Of a DNA stretch of 64,000 bases, positions 59,205 through 64,000 are shown one piece after another. The stretch covers positions 7,223,501 through 7,287,500 of the forward strand of contig NZ_FNTA01000004.1 of NCBI RefSeq assembly GCF_900105055.1, in the 5' to 3' direction. Below the pieces are notes generated by a model. It made no database searches, was not told the origin of the DNA, and worked only from the letters and a program-made list of their open reading frames with translations. Position numbers and translations under genes: made by a program. The DNA comes from Amycolatopsis lurida. Lineage in GTDB: Bacteria; Actinomycetota; Actinomycetes; Mycobacteriales; Pseudonocardiaceae. Position 1 is the first letter of the stretch; each line of letters begins with the position of its first letter.

Positions 59205-60271
59205 CTCTCTCCTGTCGCGAAGTTCGGGGTCACCAGGTCTTCGACGCGGACGAACTCGAGTCCGCGGGCCAGTAGTCCTTCGATCACCGACGGCAAGGCG
59301 GTGACGGTCTGGGAACGGTCGCCGCCACCGTCGTGCATCAGCACGATCGAGCCGGGAATCGTTTGCCGCAGCACGGTTCGCGCGATCACCTCCGGGCCGG
59401 GCATCGCCCAGTCCTCGGTGTCGACGTCCCACAGCGCGAGCCGCGCGCCGAGGTCCGTCAGCGAGCGGAGCACCGCGGGGGTCCGTGATCCGTAGGGCGG
59501 GCGGAAGAACGCGGGCACGGCGCCGAAAGCGTCCGCGATCACGTCGCCGGTCCGGTTGAGCTGGTCGGCCAGCTCCGTCGCCGAGAGATCCGGAAGATAG
59601 GGATGGGACCACGTGTGATTGCCGACGCCATGGCCCTGTTCCGCCATCCGCCGCAGATCTTCGCCGCGCGCGCCCGCGTTCAGCCCGACACAGAAGAAGG
59701 TGGCGCGGACCCCGTAGGACTCGAGAATGTCGAGGATCCGCCCGGTGTACGGAGGATGCGGGCCGTCGTCGAACGTGAGCGCGATCTGCCCGCGGGTCCG
59801 GTCGCCGTGCTCCAGTGAGCGCCCGGCCGCGGTCATCGCGGCCAGCGCTTCGTCGCTGGAGGCCATCGCCGCGTGATGTTCGTCCAGCCGCCCGGTGAGC
59901 GAACCCGACTCGATCTTCAAGCGCACCAACGAGCCGGGATCTCGCCACGCCGCGCGCGCCAGCTCGACGGCGGGCACCGAGCCGAAACCCGGCCTCGGCG
60001 GCAGGATGGCCGGGTCGGCGCGGTACATGTCCAGGCCGGCGGCCATGAAACCGCCGTCGAGCATGCCGTTGGTGCTGTCGACGACCGCGGTCACCGAGCG
60101 GCCGAGGCCGTTCAGATAGGACGCGATCTCCTTGCTCCGGTCCGCGGCGAACCGCACGGCCGGCCGGTCACCGTGCCCGTTCCCGTCGAGGACCGCGATC
60201 TCGAAACCCGAGGCGGTCCAGCCGATTCCGGCGTACAGCATCGATTTACCCCCATGGTGCGTGTCACTCAA
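59201..60271 (-). CDS. NodB polysaccharide deacetylase with RNase-H-like front domain
   Basis: A 356-residue protein. Residues about 162-345 are a complete NodB domain: LTFDDGPHP (Asp168/169), NHTWSHP (His219, His223), FRPPYG, WDVDTEDW and VLMHDG. These zinc enzymes deacetylate N-acetylglucosamine-type residues. Residues about 11-110 (LYAGIGWTASGFEIAVLDGN, TAVVDSTNGMLDGGFMAAGL) resemble the RNase-H-like start of IS110 transposases, but with Gly in place of the first catalytic Asp (YAGIGW for YAGIDW). No signal peptide is seen, so it acts in the cytoplasm. It overlaps both neighbours by 4 bp. Confidence 0.85.
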   Translation of the reverse strand: MSDTHHGGKSMLYAGIGWTASGFEIAVLDGNGHGDRPAVRFAADRSKEIASYLNGLGRSVTAVVDSTNGMLDGGFMAAGLDMYRADPAILPPRPGFGSVPAVELARAAWRDPGSLVRLKIESGSLTGRLDEHHAAMASSDEALAAMTAAGRSLEHGDRTRGQIALTFDDGPHPPYTGRILDILESYGVRATFFCVGLNAGARGEDLRRMAEQGHGVGNHTWSHPYLPDLSATELADQLNRTGDVIADAFGAVPAFFRPPYGSRTPAVLRSLTDLGARLALWDVDTEDWAMPGPEVIARTVLRQTIPGSIVLMHDGGGDRSQTVTALPSVIEGLLARGLEFVRVEDLVTPNFATGER

Positions 60272-61473
60272 TCCAGTCCGGCTGTGGTGAGGTGCCTGGC
60301 GGTCGCCCGCCGGACGACGACCGGTCCGGCGATGGCGATCACCGCCGCGAGCAGGCCGGGTACCACCATGGCGGTGCCCAGCGAGGTGGCGTCGGCGAGC
60401 GGGCCGATGACCGCGGGCCCGCCGAGCTGCCCGGCGTAGGCCATGGTGGTCACCCAGGAAAGCGCGCGCCCGACGTTCGCGCCACCCGCGCCGACGGCGC
60501 TGAAGATCGCCGGTACGACGGTCGCCAGACCGGCCGCCACGACCACCCAGCCGACCAGGCCGAAAGCCAGCCGTGCCCCGGGAAGCAGCGGCGCGACGAG
60601 AACGAGCGCGTACCCCAGCACGGCGACCGATCCCGCGTACCGCATCCAGCTCGCCGGGTTCACCTTCGACCGGATCCGGTCGGCGGTGAGCCGGGAAACG
60701 GTCAGCGCGGCGGCGAACGCCGTGTACGCGAACGACGCCGTCGCCGGATCCGCGCCGAGCATTCCTTGCGCGTGCAGGGAAGCCCAGCTGTAACCGGCGC
60801 CCTCGCTGACGAAACCGGCCAGTGCGACCAAGCCGAGCAGCATGATGGTGCTCGTCGGCAGCCCGGCGGAAGAGACGACCGGGTCATCCGTCACCTCGCC
60901 TTGTGTCTTGCCGGTCAGCAAATGCTTGCCGGGCAAGAGAAACAGTGCTGCCGCGACCACACCGGCGCCGACCATCAGCGCCGGGCCACCCGTTTCGAGA
61001 TGCAGGCCGATGGTGATCGTGAGGCCGCCGGCCACTCCTCCCAGGCTCCACACCCCGTGGAACGCCGACATGATCGAGCGTCCGTAGCGGGTTTCCACCT
61101 CGACCGCGTGGCCGTTCATCGCGACGTCCAAGGAGCCGAGCGCACCGCCGAGCACGAACGCGGCGACCAGCAGTACCGGAAAATTCGGGGCCAGCGCGGG
61201 GCCGAGCAGCGTGAGCGCCGCGACGGGCGCGATCACCCGTAACACCGCGCGGCTCGACCAGGCGTCGGCCAGCCGCCCGGCCACCGGCATGCAGGCCATC
61301 GAGCCGAGCGCGGTGCTCAGCAGGACCAGCCCGATCCGGCCTTCGCCGAGGTGGAGCCGGGCGTTGATCGACGGCAGTGACGCGCTCCAGACGGCGCAGA
61401 TCAAGCCGCAGAGCCCGAAAACGCCCATCACGGCCAATCTGGCGCGACGAACGGCGGGCTCGGGACGCGTCAC
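60268..61473 (-). CDS. MFS transporter, first gene of the nine-gene operon
   Basis: A 401-residue major facilitator with about twelve helices: VFGLCGLICAVWSASLPSIN, LADAWSSRAVLRV (loop 2-3 motif), GALGSLDVAMNGHAVEVE and FHGVWSLGGVAGG, a pattern like the FucP/YbjJ-type group. It starts at GTG 61473 behind GAAGGAAG and overlaps the deacetylase gene by 4 bp. It is the first gene after the operator at 61592 and could export the product or import a sugar precursor. Confidence 0.87.
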   Translation of the reverse strand: MTRPEPAVRRARLAVMGVFGLCGLICAVWSASLPSINARLHLGEGRIGLVLLSTALGSMACMPVAGRLADAWSSRAVLRVIAPVAALTLLGPALAPNFPVLLVAAFVLGGALGSLDVAMNGHAVEVETRYGRSIMSAFHGVWSLGGVAGGLTITIGLHLETGGPALMVGAGVVAAALFLLPGKHLLTGKTQGEVTDDPVVSSAGLPTSTIMLLGLVALAGFVSEGAGYSWASLHAQGMLGADPATASFAYTAFAAALTVSRLTADRIRSKVNPASWMRYAGSVAVLGYALVLVAPLLPGARLAFGLVGWVVVAAGLATVVPAIFSAVGAGGANVGRALSWVTTMAYAGQLGGPAVIGPLADATSLGTAMVVPGLLAAVIAIAGPVVVRRATARHLTTAGLD

Positions 61474-61524
61474 GGCGGTGGACTTCCTTCTCTGCTGGCG
61501 GGCATGACAAAGGAGGAGTCCTCA

Positions 61525-61541
61525 TTGTCCACATAGGACAA
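61525..61541. promoter_or_regulatory. Short inverted repeat in the leader of the nine-gene operon
   Basis: TTGTCC (61525-61530) and GGACAA (61536-61541) are exact inverted copies 5 bp apart, about 50 bp before the GTG of the transporter gene. It may be part of a binding site or a weak leader hairpin. Confidence 0.35.
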
Positions 61542-61591
61542 AGCTGCGAACCGTCCCCCAGTTCGACCGGATCCGCGACGGTGCGACCGGT

Positions 61592-61612
61592 TTAGTAAAG
61601 AAACTTTCCTAA
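61592..61612. promoter_or_regulatory. Palindromic operator of the nine-gene operon (ROK-like)
   Basis: TTAGTAAAG (61592-61600) and CTTTCCTAA (61604-61612) are inverted copies with one mismatch and a 3-bp spacer (AAA). A/T-rich sites of this kind are bound by ROK-family sugar-responsive regulators in actinomycetes; that is from general knowledge and not specific to this gene. It lies 119 bp in front of the transporter gene and near the 3' end of the HIT gene. Confidence 0.6.
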
Positions 61613-61653
61613 TTAGGATGCAGGCCCGATGGTCCCGCTGTCAAGGGACAAAC

Positions 61654-62085
61654 TCACCGTTCGAGCGGCGTCGCGAGCAGGGCGCGCACGGCCGCCAGCT
61701 CGTCGTCACCTTTCACCGAGGCGACCCAAGGCCTCGTCAAATGATCACCCGCCCTCCTGGGCACCAGGTGGACATGAAGGTGGAAGACGTCCTGCCAGCC
61801 GGCGGATCGGTTGGCCTGGAACAAGGTCAATCCGTCCGGCCGCAGCACTTCGCGGATCCGGGCGGCCATCGAGTGGACGGTCCGCATGACGGCGGCCGCG
61901 CCCTCGGCGGAGATCTCCCAGATGTCGGCGGCATGGGCCCGGGGTATCACCAGGGTGTGTCCCGGCGTCACGGCGGTGTGGTCGAGGAACGCGATCGTGG
62001 TCTCGTCCTCGAACAGTACGCGCCCGGTGTCCTGCCGGCCGGCCGCGATCTCGCAGAAAACGCAAGCGGTGTCGGTTTCGTCCAT
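61654..62085 (-). CDS. HIT-family hydrolase
   Basis: A 143-residue histidine triad protein. CVFCEIAAG (zinc-type front), GHTLVIPRAHAADIW and the triad HLHVHLVPR (HxHxHxx) identify it. HIT proteins split nucleoside phosphoramidates or dinucleotides such as ApnA. It lies upstream of the nine-gene operon on the same strand but is separated from it by the operator, so it is probably separately expressed. Confidence 0.9.
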   Translation of the reverse strand: MDETDTACVFCEIAAGRQDTGRVLFEDETTIAFLDHTAVTPGHTLVIPRAHAADIWEISAEGAAAVMRTVHSMAARIREVLRPDGLTLFQANRSAGWQDVFHLHVHLVPRRAGDHLTRPWVASVKGDDELAAVRALLATPLER

Positions 62086-62164
62086 GCCGCCGACTGTAGA
62101 GCGACCCGGCGAACGACGGCACTGTCCACAGTGGATTTTCGGAATGGTGGTGACGAGTGGCGGT

Positions 62165-62186
62165 GTTCATGTCCTGGTCACCTGGC
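62165..62186 (+). promoter_or_regulatory. Pho-box-like direct repeat in front of the phytase gene
   Basis: GTTCATG (62165) and GGTCACC (62176) are 11 bp apart, close to the GTTCACC direct repeats bound by PhoP in streptomycetes. The inverted repeats GTTAC/GTAAC (62193-62208) and GTCAC/GTGAC (62211-62223) follow. Phosphate control of a secreted phytase would make sense. Confidence 0.45.
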
Positions 62187-62267
62187 CGTGCTGTTACTTT
62201 CGGGTAACTTGTCACGTGGTGACTTCATAGTGGGCTGTCCGATTCGCTCCAGGGAAGGAACACCTTG

Positions 62268-63566
62268 ATGGCTCAGGCATCCAGAGCCCGCGTCACCGTC
62301 GGCGGTCTCGTGCTCGCCGTGACGCTCGCCGCGGTCTTGCCCCCTTCGGCCGTCGCGGCCGGCGAACTGCCGAGCGTGAAGCCGACGACCGAAACCCCTG
62401 CCGTGTACGACGACGAGGCAGGCGGCAACGCGGACGCCGACGACCCGGCGATCTGGCGCAACCCGGCGGCTCCGGATCGCAGCCTCGTCGTCGCCACGGT
62501 CAAGGAAGGCGGCCTGCGCGTCTACGACCTCGACGGCCGCGAAGTGCAGTCGATACCGGCGCCGAAAGCGCCCGGCCCGGACGATGCCCCCGGCCGGTTC
62601 AACAACGTCGACCTCGTGCACCGGATGAAGGTCGGCTCCCGGGTGAGCGACCTGGCCGTCGCCAGTGATCGCGGCCGCGACCGGCTGCGGATCTACCGTA
62701 TCGACGGCGGAAACGCCGGTGCCCCGCTCACCGACATCACCGATCCCTCGGCGCCGGCGATCTTCTCCGCGTCGCCGGAGGAGATCAACGAGCAGCGCAC
62801 CGCTTACGGCCTCGCCACGTGGACCGACCCCTCCAGCGGCCGCTCGTACGCGGTGGTCAGCCAGCGGGAACGCACCGCGCTCAGCCTGCTGGAGCTGACC
62901 GCGGGAGCCGGAGGCACGGTCTCCTACCGCAAGGTGCGCACTCTCGCGTTGCCGTCCCAGTTCCGGTTGCCGAACGGCAAATCGTGGACCCCGTGCGGCG
63001 AGCCGGGCGAACTGCCCCAGATCGAAGGTATGGTCGTCGATCCCGCGAACGGCACCCTCTACGCAGGGCAGGAGGACGTGGGTATCTGGCGGGTGGACGC
63101 CGACCTCGAAGGCACTCCGAAGCTCATCGACAAGGTCCGCGAGTACGGCATCCCCGGAACCTACGACGAGGCGACCGAAGAATGCGTACCCGGATCCGAC
63201 CCGGGCTACGGCGGCACGCGGCTGTCGGCCGACGTCGAAGGTCTCACCCTGCTCAAGGAGAGGGACGGTGACGGCTACCTGCTCGCTTCCAGTCAGGGGG
63301 ACAACAGCTTCGCCGCCTACGACCGCGAACTCGGCGACGACAACGAGTACGAAGGCGGCTTCCGGGTGATCGCCGCGTCCGCGACCCTCGACGGCACCGA
63401 GGAAAGCGACGGCGCCGCCGTCCTCAACGAGCCGCTCGGCAGCAAGTACCCGAACGGCCTGCTCGTCGTCCAGGACGGTGACGACAAGCCGGGGGAGCCG
63501 GGTCGCGACGCCACGAACTTCAAGTTCGTCGACCTCAAACGCGTACTCGACGCCCTCGACGACTGA
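62268..63566 (+). CDS. Secreted beta-propeller phytase
   Basis: A 432-residue exported protein. The signal peptide covers about the first 30 residues (VTVGGLVLAVTLAAVLPPSA, then AVAA). The mature part has the phytase order GNADADDPAIWRNP, VVATVKEGGLRVYDLDG, FNNVDLVHRM, SDLAVASDRGRDRLRIYRID and ADVEGLTLL, GDGYLLASSQGDNSF, whose acidic residues bind calcium and phosphate in the six-bladed propeller. It frees phosphate from phytate. ATG 62268 is behind GGAAGG. A Pho-box-like repeat lies upstream. Confidence 0.9.
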   Translation: MAQASRARVTVGGLVLAVTLAAVLPPSAVAAGELPSVKPTTETPAVYDDEAGGNADADDPAIWRNPAAPDRSLVVATVKEGGLRVYDLDGREVQSIPAPKAPGPDDAPGRFNNVDLVHRMKVGSRVSDLAVASDRGRDRLRIYRIDGGNAGAPLTDITDPSAPAIFSASPEEINEQRTAYGLATWTDPSSGRSYAVVSQRERTALSLLELTAGAGGTVSYRKVRTLALPSQFRLPNGKSWTPCGEPGELPQIEGMVVDPANGTLYAGQEDVGIWRVDADLEGTPKLIDKVREYGIPGTYDEATEECVPGSDPGYGGTRLSADVEGLTLLKERDGDGYLLASSQGDNSFAAYDRELGDDNEYEGGFRVIAASATLDGTEESDGAAVLNEPLGSKYPNGLLVVQDGDDKPGEPGRDATNFKFVDLKRVLDALDD

Positions 63567-63607
63567 CCCGACGTCGGCCCGTTCTTCGATGTTGCCATTG
63601 AGGGGTA

Positions 63608-63679
63608 AGGGCAACCGTGGCGTGGTGCGAAAGCCACTTTCACAACGTCAGCGGACTGTCCACCGGACACGGTTGCCCT
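63608..63679. terminator. Nested hairpin between convergent genes
   Basis: AGGGCAACCGTG (63608-63619) and its exact complement CACGGTTGCCCT (63668-63679) enclose 48 bp. Inside this lies a smaller hairpin, GAAAG-CCA-CTTTC (63629-63641). It sits between the phytase gene and the convergent TPR gene and may end both transcripts. Hairpins with this GAAAG/CTTTC core seem common between genes in this group of organisms (general impression). Confidence 0.5.
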
Positions 63680-63705
63680 ATCTCTCAACAGAACGCTCCT
63701 TGTCC

Positions 63706-64000
63706 TCACGTTCGGCCGGGAGACGACCCTGTCGAACGCGCGTCCGACCTGAGCCGGTCGCGGACCTCGACGGCCTCCGGCACCCCCATCTCGGTGTACG
63801 CGGTATGCGCGGTCTGCCAGTGTTTCCGCGCGGTGACCGGATCCCCGGCGGCGAACAGCGCGTCACCGAGCCCGCTTTGGGCTCTGGCCAGTTCGTAGCG
63901 GCTGTCCGCCGCGGTCGCCGACTCGATCGACCGCCGCAGGCAACGCACGGCGTCGGCTGCCCGCCCGGCGGTGAGCAGGGTCGCCGCCAGGTCGTTGTTC
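63706..64000 (-). CDS. TPR protein, C-terminal part (5' end outside window)
   Basis: The last 97 codons of a larger gene; the frame is open to the window edge, so the GTG at 63948 is internal. The sequence NDLAATLLTAGRAADAVRCL, then ELARAQSGLGDALFAAGDPV and TARKHWQTAHTAYTEMGVPE shows two tetratricopeptide repeats and ends with a Ser/Arg-rich tail. This is how many actinobacterial AfsR/SARP-like or NB-ARC regulators end, but the DNA-binding and ATPase parts are not in view. Confidence 0.8.
   Translation of the reverse strand, partial: NNDLAATLLTAGRAADAVRCLRRSIESATAADSRYELARAQSGLGDALFAAGDPVTARKHWQTAHTAYTEMGVPEAVEVRDRLRSDARSTGSSPGRT

Noticed and set aside
59960-60271. An IS110 insertion at the start of the deacetylase gene
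   Set aside because: The frame is continuous, the domain lacks the transposase C-terminal part and the start overlaps the transporter gene cleanly, so it is a fused domain and not an inserted element.
52117-61473. Operon as a standard galactan or arabinogalactan locus
   Set aside because: Only the GT2 protein recalls GlfT2; no UDP-galactopyranose mutase, GlfT1 or transporter of that pathway is present, and the Dcd-like and AurF-like genes do not belong there.
1-64000. tRNA genes, CRISPR arrays, intact insertion sequences or prophage
   Set aside because: No cloverleaf-like conserved arms, no regularly spaced repeats, no transposase or integrase of normal length and no phage structural genes were seen.

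Overview
The window is a 64 kb piece of a high-GC actinomycete chromosome, most likely from the Pseudonocardiales (Amycolatopsis-like). This is an inference from the strong G/C preference at third codon positions, a mycothiol-dependent aldehyde dehydrogenase gene, a HelR-type RNA polymerase recycling factor, ECF sigma, PadR, TetR and LuxR regulators, and a halogenase of the glycopeptide-antibiotic type. No tRNA, rRNA, CRISPR array or intact insertion sequence was seen.

Region 1 (1-18.2 kb) is an amine and ketone catabolic island. The genes fall in four groups: a plus-strand trio (amidohydrolase, esterase, flavin oxidase); a leftward operon from 7489 to 3131 (hotdog lyase, Baeyer-Villiger monooxygenase, HSL-family hydrolase, flavin amine oxidase, then a decayed GMC oxidoreductase); a rightward operon from 7690 to 15331 (SCP2-like protein, glutamine-synthetase-like ligase, gamma-glutamyl hydrolase, acyl-CoA synthetase/enoyl-CoA hydratase fusion, alcohol and aldehyde dehydrogenases); and a TetR gene divergent from a membrane protein plus PuuB-like oxidase. 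An 18-bp element recurs in both divergent control regions, so one TetR protein probably governs the set. The enzymes fit gamma-glutamylation of an amine (Puu-like) together with oxidation of an amine to a ketone, ring or chain cleavage by oxygen insertion, and CoA activation.

Region 2 (18.2-37.4 kb) is accessory DNA with broken genes (DUF4238, RHS-type, an unnamed frameshifted gene, a methyltransferase-like tail). Between them lie intact units: a three-gene ECF sigma operon, a PadR/flavin monooxygenase pair, a secreted vanadium-haloperoxidase-like protein, a HelR ATPase, a NUDIX hydrolase, an SMI1 protein and a TetR gene with a perfect palindromic operator.

Region 3 (37.4-49.4 kb) holds a LuxR-type regulator with histidine-kinase-like segments, a mycothiol-dependent formaldehyde detoxification pair, and a compact five-gene minus-strand biosynthetic operon: thioesterase, adenylation-carrier didomain, flavin halogenase, cation/proton antiporter and tyrosine phenol-lyase. 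The genes overlap at every junction. They suggest tyrosine is loaded on a carrier, halogenated, released, and then cleaved to a halophenol.

Region 4 (49.5-64 kb) is dominated by a nine-gene minus-strand operon (61473 to 52117) in which every gene overlaps the next: MFS transporter, NodB deacetylase with an RNase-H-like front domain, AurF-type diiron N-oxygenase, two Dcd-like proteins with complementary halves of the catalytic site, a GT4 and a GlfT2-like GT2 glycosyltransferase, a HAD phosphatase, and a GH3 protein lacking its nucleophile. I regard this as the best candidate for an undescribed system, probably one that makes or remodels an amino-sugar- or nucleotide-derived glycoconjugate. 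The window ends with a HIT protein, a secreted beta-propeller phytase behind a Pho-box-like repeat, and the tail of a TPR protein.
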